Of a DNA stretch of 22,725 nt, positions 1 through 7,566 are shown in pieces. The notes under the pieces were generated by a model. That model worked only from the letters and a program-made list of their open reading frames with translations, did not search any database and was not told the origin of the DNA. Origin of the DNA: a virus; the IMG/VR virus record IMGVR_UViG_3300032893_000726, positions 1-22,725 of that record. One strand, written 5' to 3'. Made by a program: the position numbers and the translations under genes. Positions within the stretch are counted from its first letter, which is position 1. Every line of letters starts with the position of its first letter.

Positions 1-17
1 TAATCGCAGGGTCAACG

Positions 18-284
18 TTAGGGCACGCGGTTAGGATCAGGAGCGGAAGGATCAGGAGCAGGTATTTCAGTTTTTGCATTAGTTCCTCCATCAGTGCTGC
101 GAGCACCAGTTTTGTTTCCAACCATGAGAGTAAGAAGTGCCGCGAGAACTTGGCCGGCTACATTCTCCAGCCATGAAGTCGAGAAGTGACCGATCTTGAA
201 CAGCACGGTTTCCCAGATAACTACCAATGATATGAACAGGATAAAGAGAATTACCTTATCGAAGTGTCGCTCTAGTGCATTCAT
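18..284 (-). CDS. small membrane protein of the lysis cassette
   Basis: An 88-residue protein following the lysozyme. A strong transmembrane helix lies at about 10-30 (KVILFILFISLVVIWETVLF), followed by a second, weaker hydrophobic or amphipathic segment at about 38-56 (WLENVAGQVLAALLTLMVG) and a polar, Pro-rich tail (APDPSAPDPNRVP). It could be a second holin, an antiholin or a spanin-like protein. There is no lipobox or long coiled coil that would support a spanin. The ATG overlaps the lysozyme stop by four bases. It ends 17 bases before the left edge, and nothing can be said about what follows. Confidence 0.6.
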   Translation of the reverse strand: MNALERHFDKVILFILFISLVVIWETVLFKIGHFSTSWLENVAGQVLAALLTLMVGNKTGARSTDGGTNAKTEIPAPDPSAPDPNRVP

Positions 285-748
285 TCATCGCCTCCTCCAC
301 CTGAAGCTACAGGCTTCAGCCCGTTAATATGCCATTCCCCACTCCGCATCTGGTTTGACAGGCGTGTGGCCCGATTGCCTACCTGCTTGGCCCATGTCGA
401 TTCCAGCATGGCGTCTGCGGCCCCGGAGTAGTTTCCAGCCTGTATCATCGCCAAGGTCCGAGTAAACCCCAGCAAACCGACTATTCCCATGTTGAATGCC
501 ATGTTCGCCAGAACTCCACGGCGGGCGTCATCAAGGGCATCCGTCCACGGCAGTTTGGCCTTCAGATCCCGGAGAACGTCGTCAATATCATCCTGCAACA
601 TGAGATCGGCTTCGGCCTGATTGATACCCTTGTCGTCGAGATTACGTCCAACGCCAATCGTGAGTTTTCCTACGGTATCGCGGTAAGGCTTGAACCGGAC
701 GCCCTCATCGTAGCGAAGCTGTTGTACGAGCAAATCTTCAATCATCAT
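281..748 (-). CDS. T4-type lysozyme (GH24 endolysin)
   Basis: Endolysin that cuts the glycan strands of peptidoglycan at the end of infection. The catalytic triad has exact T4 lysozyme spacing: Glu15 (DEG), Asp24 (YRDT) and Thr30 (LTIGVG), against Glu11, Asp20 and Thr26 in T4. The rest of the 155 residues, including LANMAFNMG (81-89) and the C-terminal helices ending WHINGLKP, is normal GH24. There is no N-terminal membrane or signal-anchor segment, so it needs a holin for release. The ribosome site AAGGA is nine bases before the ATG. The C-terminus SGGGGDE is unusual because its codons also supply the ribosome site of the next gene. Confidence 0.93.
   Translation of the reverse strand: MMIEDLLVQQLRYDEGVRFKPYRDTVGKLTIGVGRNLDDKGINQAEADLMLQDDIDDVLRDLKAKLPWTDALDDARRGVLANMAFNMGIVGLLGFTRTLAMIQAGNYSGAADAMLESTWAKQVGNRATRLSNQMRSGEWHINGLKPVASGGGGDE
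291..296 (-). promoter_or_regulatory. ribosome site encoded by the lysozyme glycine tail
   Basis: AGGAGG at 296-291 lies six bases before ATG 284. It is formed by the Gly codons at the end of the lysozyme gene. Confidence 0.65.
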
Positions 749-1065
749 TCGTGGTTATCCTTCCTCCCTTGGATGTAGTTGCAGAAGGACTTATTCACGT
801 ACTTCTCATCCAGCATCTTGATAATCCGGTTCTCAGTCTCGACCAGATCTTTCTTGGTCGCCATGTTCTCGGAAAGATTCTTCAACTTCTGGTTCATTGA
901 TCCATACAGGCTGCCCGCTATGATCAGGTTGGAGGCAACCACGATGGAGACCGAGACCACAGCCAAGGGACTGCTGTATACCGCCTGCATTGTCCAGATC
1001 GCAATCGACATTATCACCCCCAGAAACGGCAACCAGAAGAATCCGAGATGACCAAGCACGCGCAT
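745..1065 (-). CDS. putative holin: two membrane helices plus coiled coil
   Basis: A 106-residue membrane protein. Transmembrane segments lie at about residues 7-26 (LGFFWLPFLGVIMSIAIWTM) and 31-53 (SSPLAVVSVSIVVASNLIIA). The cytoplasmic tail from 55 on is a charged coiled coil (LSENMATKKDLVETENRIIK). Two helices followed by a charged tail, directly upstream of the lysozyme, fit a holin, which opens the inner membrane so that the lysozyme can reach the wall. The start may be ATG 1065 or GTG 1059 (two residues shorter), the latter better placed for the AGGAGG site. The stop overlaps the lysozyme ATG as ATGA. Confidence 0.6.
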   Translation of the reverse strand: MRVLGHLGFFWLPFLGVIMSIAIWTMQAVYSSPLAVVSVSIVVASNLIIAGSLYGSMNQKLKNLSENMATKKDLVETENRIIKMLDEKYVNKSFCNYIQGRKDNHE

Positions 1066-1067
1066 AT

Positions 1068-1073
1068 CCTCCT
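1068..1073 (-). promoter_or_regulatory. strong ribosome site before the membrane protein at 1065
   Basis: AGGAGG at 1073-1068 is the best ribosome site in the lysis region and overlaps the beta-helix gene's TAG. It is only two bases from ATG 1065 but eight from the in-frame GTG at 1059, so the GTG may be the true start. Confidence 0.6.
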
Positions 1074-3246
1074 AATGTCCTACCGCTCCCGCTGCTGGCG
1101 TGTTGATGTTTAAGGGTTGTGTGGAAGGGGTACACGATACCCCGTTGGCAATCGCTCCCAGGGTATAGATTCCGCTCACCGTGTACGGAAGGTTTCCCGT
1201 CTGGCCACTGGCAGTGCAGTTTGAGAATGGATAGTTGCATACGCCAATGGCGACATTTAGTGGATCAAGAATAAACCAAGAAGAGTTCTCCCCCGAAACA
1301 CTTGTCAGCGAAGTAGTGCATGAAACAGTTTGTGGAAGGTTGAGATTGTTACTAACGCAGGTGAGGCCGCATGTCGGCGTGACTTGGAATGTTGCTGACA
1401 CTGTGACCGGAGAACCACTGACGGTCAAGTTACACGGGCTTGTTGTGCAACCACCACCCGCAAACGTTGTGAAGTTTCCCGCCGTGGCGTGTGCCGTAAG
1501 TGTGATGTTAGATGGTGAAGGAAAACTATGCGTGCAGGCTCCCGAGGTCGTCGTTCCGTTCCATGTGCAGTTGATAAGACCATCGGCACAGGTTGTTCCA
1601 TCCGTGCAAATCGTACCGCTTCCGTTGCCGAGTCCGGACACCGTTACGAGTTGCGGGTCGGCCCCCACGTACTGATACGCCCCAACATCCCACGCACCCA
1701 CCGAAGGACGCCCGACGCCGAGAGCGTCAGAGTTTAATCCGGTGATTCCAAGTGCAGTCAGGTTCTCGCCTAACTGGTAAGCGGGAGAGGTATTGGGAAT
1801 CTTGTAACTACCGTCCAACAGTGGATTAGCACAAACGCTATTCGTGTCATAGCCAGCCCCCTGCCAGCCAGCCGATGACAGTTTGTAGTAGGTGCTTAAT
1901 GCGTGCAGATAAAAAGTATTGCCCGCACTTCCATTACAGACATTGCCCTGAAATCGCAAATCCCAATAGAGATTTCGATTGATGTCTGCCGTGTTGCTGA
2001 AAACGGTAGTAAGGGCTACGGCAGAATTTATGCCCGTGTCCCAACCTGTTATGAGGTTATTTTTGACAACATTTCCGCACGGACTTGTGACGCATGAGTT
2101 GATGAAAATCCCAGCTGTCCCATAATAATTGCTTACAAGGGTGTTGTTAAAAACCCAGTTATTCGTCATCTCTGGCTGTCCACCGATGTAGATAGCGTTT
2201 TCCGAGACAACCGATCCGGTCACGACGAGGTTGTTATAAACGCGACAATGGGTTCCTGAATCCGCCGGTGGCGTATGAGCCGATCCGCGAGTGCAGAAGA
2301 TGGCAGCCGTTGCCGTTCCCGTGGTGTCGTGAATGTAGTTGTTGTACACCTCCGGGTAGTAATCGTTGCACCCGTCGCACGTATAGATAATCAATCCATC
2401 ATGGTGATAACCAGAATTTCCTGTCCAGCCATCCATGATGTGAGTGATCTCGTTGTCGTGCATATACATCGCCGATGCCGTATCGCTGGGCCAGTTTCCG
2501 ATGTTGGAAATTCCCCACACAGCATCTTGGATTCGGTTGAAGGAGATGTCGTGATTGGTTACTACTCCTCCATATCCCCAGAAATCACTGATAACTGTTT
2601 TCCCGCCGCCGAGATCATTGTTGTGAATGGATAGATAAGAAGTGCTGTACGCTGGCCCTGTTGATGGGCTGCTGATGTCTATAACGGCAGTGCTTGCCCC
2701 AAGCGTATCCCCATCCGTGGCCTGATAAATATGCTGGGCCTTGAGGTTGCGAATCTCTACGTGTTGGCTACCATAAACCTTGATAGCCGCAGACTTCTGG
2801 TGATTGGTGAGGTTGGTTCCATTGTCAGTGTTTTGAATCAGGCCGTTGCAGGTTCCGGCATTCATTCCGCCCGCCTGTGTCCCGCAAACACCAGATACGG
2901 CAGTTCCGCCGTCAATCAGGACGTAGTTCACTTCATTGAGATAGATCGCCCCATTTGCATTGAAGGCTGGCGACTGCATGATTGCACCCGACTCGAAGAC
3001 GATCGTTGTCGGGTTTCCGGCGCTTCCGCTTTGTGTCGAGGTCAGGGTAATGTTGGTCGCATTGAGAGCTGAAGCCGCTGTTCCGCACCAGTGGATCACG
3101 TCACTTCCGGCGATGGCATGAGACGTATCGTAGGCGTTAGCGCAGTTTGCGCCTGTCTTGCTGCCGGCACCGCCAACCGCCATATAATACGTCGCAGCCC
3201 AGGCGTTGCAGGAAATCAGGAGAGCGAGAAGAAGTTTAGTTCGCAC
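1072..3246 (-). CDS. secreted right-handed beta-helix protein with InlB-like repeat
   Basis: A 724-residue protein. From GTG 3246 it starts with a signal peptide (MRTKLLLALLISCNAWA). Residues about 155-440 are a right-handed parallel beta-helix with Asn ladders (EIRNL, SIHNNDL, ISFNRIQD, MYMHDNEITH, EVYNNYIHD, VVKNNLITGW), the fold of pectate lyases and many phage depolymerases. Next comes a helix-closing segment ending GRPSVGAWDVGAYQY, the 'DIGAYE' motif of bacterial surface beta-helix proteins. After it lies a domain (about 530-622) with the layout of divergent InlB-type B-repeats (Gly-rich strand, Cys pair, TLTAHATAG, VTVSATF), then a Cys-rich tail. It may degrade or bind glycan. The architecture is that of a secreted bacterial protein, so host origin is possible. 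Confidence 0.72.
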   Translation of the reverse strand: MRTKLLLALLISCNAWAATYYMAVGGAGSKTGANCANAYDTSHAIAGSDVIHWCGTAASALNATNITLTSTQSGSAGNPTTIVFESGAIMQSPAFNANGAIYLNEVNYVLIDGGTAVSGVCGTQAGGMNAGTCNGLIQNTDNGTNLTNHQKSAAIKVYGSQHVEIRNLKAQHIYQATDGDTLGASTAVIDISSPSTGPAYSTSYLSIHNNDLGGGKTVISDFWGYGGVVTNHDISFNRIQDAVWGISNIGNWPSDTASAMYMHDNEITHIMDGWTGNSGYHHDGLIIYTCDGCNDYYPEVYNNYIHDTTGTATAAIFCTRGSAHTPPADSGTHCRVYNNLVVTGSVVSENAIYIGGQPEMTNNWVFNNTLVSNYYGTAGIFINSCVTSPCGNVVKNNLITGWDTGINSAVALTTVFSNTADINRNLYWDLRFQGNVCNGSAGNTFYLHALSTYYKLSSAGWQGAGYDTNSVCANPLLDGSYKIPNTSPAYQLGENLTALGITGLNSDALGVGRPSVGAWDVGAYQYVGADPQLVTVSGLGNGSGTICTDGTTCADGLINCTWNGTTTSGACTHSFPSPSNITLTAHATAGNFTTFAGGGCTTSPCNLTVSGSPVTVSATFQVTPTCGLTCVSNNLNLPQTVSCTTSLTSVSGENSSWFILDPLNVAIGVCNYPFSNCTASGQTGNLPYTVSGIYTLGAIANGVSCTPSTQPLNINTPAAGAVGH

Positions 3247-4417
3247 CTTCAACCCTCACGATCACGCCAAATGTTCCACCCGCAGCCGAGTTGTTAATCT
3301 CCACGCTACACTTGGTAACTCCTTTGGTAAGAGCGATAGACTGTCCTGTCGCACTTGCTGACTTGGCACCATTGGCGATTGTTGCCACTAGCGCAGTCGG
3401 GGAACCATCTTTGAATAGCGTCACCGGAGTCGTTCCAGCTCCAGCGTTGATGTTGGAGCCAACATATAGTTCGGTAGCATTTCCACTCACGGGAGAAAGG
3501 AATGAGATATTTGATTCGGTTGTGTCGTTGGTGAAATTGGAGGCTAGGTAGGACTTAACCGATGACGCTGCGGCTCCATAAAACACCAGATAGGTAACTG
3601 TTGGGTCTGCTAGTTGTGCAGAGGCCGTATAGTTTGAACTGGTAGTGCTTGGCTGGGAGATGGCTCCCGCAAACTGGTTTCCCTTGGTAATGGCTACGCT
3701 GATGGCACCCGAATCGCAAGTTTTTCCACTGATAGCAACCGAACACGAAGCCAAGTCGGTTCCCGCGTTGTTATCAAATGCAACGGTAGTTGTACCTCCT
3801 GCATCGGCAGTTACCTTGTCGCCCCGGACGCGGACAATGTTAGTGGTAATCGGAAAGTAATTCAGTACACTCGATTCGGTTGCGTTATTAAATTCGTGGG
3901 TGAAATAGGTCTTGGTGGCCGAAGCCACCGCCGCCGAGAATATCTGCAAGATACCCGTTGTCGAGCCTGAGATCCCCACGTAGGCGCTATACTTGGCCGC
4001 CGTGGACGTTCCCACAACCTTCATGGTAATGGGATCGCCAGCATTAACATTGGCCACACCATTGCTGGCAGAGCATCGCTGATTCCCTGCGCCCGATGCC
4101 ATCGTACAGGTAACAGCATCGGCCCCATTGATCCGCAACGTGCAAACAGCCGAACCGCCCACATCGGCGACATCTGCCGCGCAGGAGATATATTTCGCTG
4201 TTCCCGTAGCCGGAGCCTGAAACTGACCAGCAGCTTCTGTCGTATTGGTCAGCCCATTTCCTAAATAACGAGCAGTTGTACTCACCGTACCATTGTTGGG
4301 AAACATCACGATGGCAATACCCGTTGACGTAGCGCTGGGCGCAGAGTTCAACACCGCATCCAAAATCTGCCCGTAGCAGGGAAGCGCAAGAGCGAGAAGA
4401 ATGATTAGTCTCTTCAT
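3236..4417 (-). CDS. secreted protein of three tandem beta-sandwich repeats
   Basis: A 393-residue protein with a signal peptide (MKRLIILLALALPCYGQ). The rest is three tandem copies of one domain of about 105 residues (about 48-150, 168-270 and 287-391). Each holds an aromatic-Leu start, a TTES/ATES-like turn (NTTEAAGQ, NATESSV, DTTESNI), an Ala-Gly-Gly/Gly-Thr-Thr strand region, and a Cys-containing hairpin in the first two copies. The repeats are beta-rich with no enzyme motif; they could be carbohydrate-binding or fibre-shaft units. The ATG at 4417 is chosen because it starts the signal peptide; ATG 4435 would add six residues. It lies two bases after the HNH stop. Confidence 0.64.
   Translation of the reverse strand: MKRLIILLALALPCYGQILDAVLNSAPSATSTGIAIVMFPNNGTVSTTARYLGNGLTNTTEAAGQFQAPATGTAKYISCAADVADVGGSAVCTLRINGADAVTCTMASGAGNQRCSASNGVANVNAGDPITMKVVGTSTAAKYSAYVGISGSTTGILQIFSAAVASATKTYFTHEFNNATESSVLNYFPITTNIVRVRGDKVTADAGGTTTVAFDNNAGTDLASCSVAISGKTCDSGAISVAITKGNQFAGAISQPSTTSSNYTASAQLADPTVTYLVFYGAAASSVKSYLASNFTNDTTESNISFLSPVSGNATELYVGSNINAGAGTTPVTLFKDGSPTALVATIANGAKSASATGQSIALTKGVTKCSVEINNSAAGGTFGVIVRVEGAN
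3253..3257 (-). promoter_or_regulatory. ribosome binding site deciding a GTG start at 3246
   Basis: GAGGG at 3257-3253 lies six bases before GTG 3246, but directly abuts the in-frame TTG at 3252, which is therefore unlikely to be used. Confidence 0.6.
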
Positions 4418-4419
4418 GG

Positions 4420-4977
4420 TTAGCTCTTTGTCCATAAATCACGCTTCTTGAGGTTGTCGGACGCCCATAGCGGCTGTAGGTTAGAAAGTGCCCAACACTC
4501 CCGAAGGTCACATTCTCCTATAATCTGAAATGATGCGAGTGGCCTGATGTGGTCAATGTGCCACTGCCCGTAGTTGTCCCATGTCATCCCTTGTTGAAAC
4601 TTACTTTCTAGGTGTATTTTCAATTGACTAAGATCGTAACCAAGAATGGCAAACGTTGATCTTCTATTTTTCACGCCCTTAAGTTGTTCCCATACTTTCT
4701 GGCGCATATTGTCTCTCAACCTTTCTTCCACTGTCCTCTGGAGGCGATGCTTCCTTGCCCAATTCCTGCGAATTTCTCTGCGACGTTCAATATTTTCTAA
4801 GCTCCACTGCTTAATAAGAAGCGCGTGATGATCCTTATTTTTCTTGCTCCATGCCGTAGTAAGCTCACCCCTGCATTGTTTACATTGCCTGTAATACCCA
4901 TCTGCGTAGCCGCGACACTTCGCAAAATCGCTTACTGGTTTCTCGATTGAGCACTTGCTACAAGTTCGTAATGCCAT
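4420..4977 (-). CDS. free-standing HNH endonuclease with zinc ribbon
   Basis: A 185-residue homing-type nuclease. The N-terminus has a Cys4 zinc site (C6, C9, C32, C35, in TCSKCSIEKP and YRQCKQCRG). The middle is a basic, helical DNA-binding region. The C-terminus has the HNH core: H140-I-D142-H143 in WHIDHIRPLASF, N166 in NLQPLW, and N175 in ASDNLKKRD. All expected catalytic positions are present, so it may be active. It starts at ATG 4977, overlapping the previous TGA by one base (TGATG); ATG 4992 with AAGGG nearby is an alternative. Its composition is more AT-rich than its left-hand neighbour. It sits between two signal-peptide genes, as expected for a mobile insertion. Confidence 0.85.
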   Translation of the reverse strand: MALRTCSKCSIEKPVSDFAKCRGYADGYYRQCKQCRGELTTAWSKKNKDHHALLIKQWSLENIERRREIRRNWARKHRLQRTVEERLRDNMRQKVWEQLKGVKNRRSTFAILGYDLSQLKIHLESKFQQGMTWDNYGQWHIDHIRPLASFQIIGECDLRECWALSNLQPLWASDNLKKRDLWTKS

Positions 4978-5903
4978 CAATTTTTCGTCCATACACCCTT
5001 GTTGACGTAAAGTTGCCAGTGAGTAGCATCCACACCGACCAAACAAGCCTTGTCGCCACCCGCCCCGCCAGAAGTTACGTGACCGCCTGTTGCTCCAAGG
5101 GTTCCATCTACGTCGATGATGTATTGGCCGGATGCCGAAGTATTGACCGTCAAAACGCCCGTATCTGCCGCCGAACCGTTATAGCTATTTCCGAAACAGA
5201 ACTGTAATCCTGCTGCTGCCGTAGGGAGCGTGTAAGCAATTGCCGTGGCTGGCGTGGCGTGCTGGTTGAAGTAGTAAGCTGACGTGTAGAGAGAACTGAC
5301 GGTGATGGGTGTGCTCGTAGTGACAACAACCGCCGTGCCTTGGATCGGACTCAGGACGACAACAGTCTGTGAGCTTGTTCCTGCCGTGAGCGCAAATCCT
5401 AAGCAAGTCGAAGGACAAGGCTGCGTATTCGGTACGCCACTGTCCATCACCTGCTTCGCGTTGGCCGTAGACTGAACCGTCCAGTTGCCAACCACAGAGG
5501 TATTGGAGAACGTCATCGCCTCCGTGAAAGCTCCGTTGACGTAGGCATTGCCCGTGGTGCAACCCGTCCCGCCAGCACAGGAAGTCTCCTTGACTACAAG
5601 GAAGCAGTAACGCGATGTGGTAGCACAAGCCTTGAGGTAACCCACTCCTGCTACATTGACAAATTCTGCTGTCCCATTCAGGTCTGTGCCTGTCGTGCCT
5701 TCGTTGGGTGTTCCTGCTCCTACCAGCGCCCCGCCTGAGAGTGTTGCGAGGCCGGAGACGGTAAGGGCATTAGCAACAGTGCATGGATTTGACCCGCGTC
5801 CGCACTTGTTCGGGACCGTTCCGTTGGTAGCTCCGCCAGGGCCATCTGCCTGAGCAAATGCCATCCCCGATAACAAAGCAATCAGACAGATTAGACGTTT
5901 CAT
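4977..5903 (-). CDS. secreted beta-rich protein with Sec signal peptide
   Basis: A 308-residue protein starting MKRLICLIALLSGMAFAQA, a textbook Sec signal peptide with cleavage expected after AFA or AQA. The mature part is rich in Thr, Gly, Ala and Val, with several cysteine pairs (C34/C41 and others such as CAGGTGC), as in proteins that fold outside the cytoplasm. The C-terminus (SGQYIIDVDGTLGATGG, then CLVGVDATHWQLYVNKGVW) resembles the closing domain of phage tail appendages. The ATG at 5903 makes ATGA with the previous stop, so an earlier in-frame start at 5918 is rejected. It could be an exported appendage or a host-derived surface protein. Confidence 0.66.
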   Translation of the reverse strand: MKRLICLIALLSGMAFAQADGPGGATNGTVPNKCGRGSNPCTVANALTVSGLATLSGGALVGAGTPNEGTTGTDLNGTAEFVNVAGVGYLKACATTSRYCFLVVKETSCAGGTGCTTGNAYVNGAFTEAMTFSNTSVVGNWTVQSTANAKQVMDSGVPNTQPCPSTCLGFALTAGTSSQTVVVLSPIQGTAVVVTTSTPITVSSLYTSAYYFNQHATPATAIAYTLPTAAAGLQFCFGNSYNGSAADTGVLTVNTSASGQYIIDVDGTLGATGGHVTSGGAGGDKACLVGVDATHWQLYVNKGVWTKN

Positions 5904-6229
5904 AGAACTTGATACCAAATCCTTCCCGTCAGGGCTACCGCTGCCGACGAATTGATAATAAAGGCGTTACCGTTGGTTCCCTCATAGACATAGTTCGTCC
6001 CTTGCAGGGTTCCCAGTTCATAACTCCCACCCCCGGAAGCGATGAACACCGCCGTCGCGTTGTACGCCGTGGTGCCATCCTTGAACACGATAGAGGTGTC
6101 GTTGGTGCTGTCCGTGTTCTCCAGGGTCAGCGCCCAGATGAGGATCTTCTTGCCAGTGACCGCAGCAATCGCCGTGTTGTCACCACTGGACGAGGTTGAG
6201 AAGTCGATGACGTTCAGGTTATAGGCCAT
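5900..6229 (-). CDS. small beta-sandwich structural protein, 109 residues
   Basis: A compact protein with clear strands (KKILIWALTLENTD, TSIVFKDGTTAYNATAVFIA, ELGTLQGTNYVYEG, GNAFIINSSAAVALTGRIWY). This pattern is typical of small beta-sandwich proteins found in phage structural regions, often of unknown place in the particle. There is no signal peptide, unlike its downstream neighbours. The ribosome site AAGGG lies seven bases before the ATG, and the stop overlaps the next gene as ATGA. Likely a tail or baseplate accessory, or a carbohydrate-binding cap; neither is proven. Confidence 0.62.
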   Translation of the reverse strand: MAYNLNVIDFSTSSSGDNTAIAAVTGKKILIWALTLENTDSTNDTSIVFKDGTTAYNATAVFIASGGGSYELGTLQGTNYVYEGTNGNAFIINSSAAVALTGRIWYQVL

Positions 6230-6246
6230 TGGGATACCCTTTCACT

Positions 6247-7566
6247 TTACTGATTGAGTTTGTTCATCGCATTGCCGACCTGGGCATTAGGGATGTCAGT
6301 TGGGAGCTTCGGTCTCATCGCTCGCCACAGTGCCAAAGGCACAGTAGCCGGTCTCGTTATATGAGCCGATACAGCAGCATTGGTAAGCCTCTGCGCCAGT
6401 GGTCTGGCATTTACTGTCGCTTCTGGAGTTATCAGGCTTGCGAGTCTGTCCTTCAGTGCGTTCTGGATCGTCAGAACAGCAGATTGAGATTGCTTCAATC
6501 CTGATACGTTCGCAGTCGGATTCAACCTATCCAACTCACCATAGAGAACATCCCTGATTCCCGAACTTTCTACCCCGCTTACATCAGGCCGGCGAGCATT
6601 CAATTCTCCTAATGTCATGGTCTGACCGCGATACTTATCCACCAACGGCTGCAAGGCAGCGGCCTGTTCGGGACGCTTGTTGATGACAGATTGAATCCTG
6701 TCAGCGATCGGATCGGTAGATACAGCGACGTTCTCGTTCGGTTTAAGAAGATTCTGAAACTGTGATTCGTAGCCTAGGCTGGCCTTTTGAAGCGAAGTGT
6801 GAAGATCTCCGAGTTCGCTGGGCGCATCCGTAGCCGCGATATTCTTCAAATCAGGCATGGCTGTATCAATGGCAGCGCTGAGTTTGGGAGCCACTTTAGC
6901 TGTGGGTTTAATCGCCGCTATCAAACTTTCCTTCGGTGTCGGGCCAAGTTCGTTTATCGCTTTAGCCGCAGCGGGAATTGCTTTTGCAGCGACAGCCATT
7001 GCTACTGGAGGGCCAACAGTATTTCCTAAGACTGCTCCCGTTCTTCCTTGCGCTGCTGCCTGCTCCGCTCCTGCTGGATTTACCATCGCCAAAGGCGCCA
7101 CTTCAGCCAATGCCCGATACGCTGGACTATAGCCTTGATCTTTGCGGAATTGTCGTTGCTGATCCAACGCCTGCGCCTGATTCTGTTGCATTTGCTGGAA
7201 TGGTGCAGGATTCACCGCTCCCATCGTCGAATAAGGAGTCGGAGGGCCACCGTTAGGAACTAAATTTCCGCCTGTGGTCTTCAGGAAGTCCATCAGTTGC
7301 TGACCGAATGACATCGCCCCACCGGGACGCTGTTGCTCAAACTGCGTCGGTTTCGACTGATCCACCGCCTGACTCTTGATAACCGCTCCCGCTCGCATGG
7401 CTGGTCCCAACTGGTCATGCGGCACCCAAGCCTCAGAACCATCAGGTGCACGCATATTGATTGCAGGCTTCGCGCCTTTGCTCATGGCAAGCGCAATCCC
7501 TTGCGGAGCCACTTCCGCAATAGAACCATCCGGCGCAATCATCGTGATGGGATTTGGAGTTGTCAT
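6247..7566 (-). CDS. putative internal virion protein with N-terminal PDG repeat
   Basis: The third ejection-type protein, 439 residues. The first 65 residues hold two copies of a motif of about 28 residues (MIAPDGSIAEVAPQGIALAM and MRAPDGSEAWVPHDQLGPAM), each ending in a small-residue GA; such repeats look like short membrane or capsid-interior adaptor modules. An Ala-rich hydrophobic stretch near 175-200 (NTVGPPVAMAVAAKAIPAAA) might cross a membrane. The C-terminal half is helical and charged. It is joined to the previous gene by ATGA and followed 17 bases later by the next gene. Function is inferred from composition and position. Confidence 0.58.
   Translation of the reverse strand: MTTPNPITMIAPDGSIAEVAPQGIALAMSKGAKPAINMRAPDGSEAWVPHDQLGPAMRAGAVIKSQAVDQSKPTQFEQQRPGGAMSFGQQLMDFLKTTGGNLVPNGGPPTPYSTMGAVNPAPFQQMQQNQAQALDQQRQFRKDQGYSPAYRALAEVAPLAMVNPAGAEQAAAQGRTGAVLGNTVGPPVAMAVAAKAIPAAAKAINELGPTPKESLIAAIKPTAKVAPKLSAAIDTAMPDLKNIAATDAPSELGDLHTSLQKASLGYESQFQNLLKPNENVAVSTDPIADRIQSVINKRPEQAAALQPLVDKYRGQTMTLGELNARRPDVSGVESSGIRDVLYGELDRLNPTANVSGLKQSQSAVLTIQNALKDRLASLITPEATVNARPLAQRLTNAAVSAHITRPATVPLALWRAMRPKLPTDIPNAQVGNAMNKLNQ

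Noticed and set aside
833-1240. A 135-codon minus-strand frame overlapping the end of the beta-helix gene and the holin candidate
   Set aside because: It is a shifted frame of two better-supported genes, with no motif and no ribosome site of note.
6857-7132. Plus-strand hydrophobic reading frame resembling a membrane protein
   Set aside because: It is the mirror of the Ala-rich stretch of the internal virion gene; such antisense frames look hydrophobic by composition alone.
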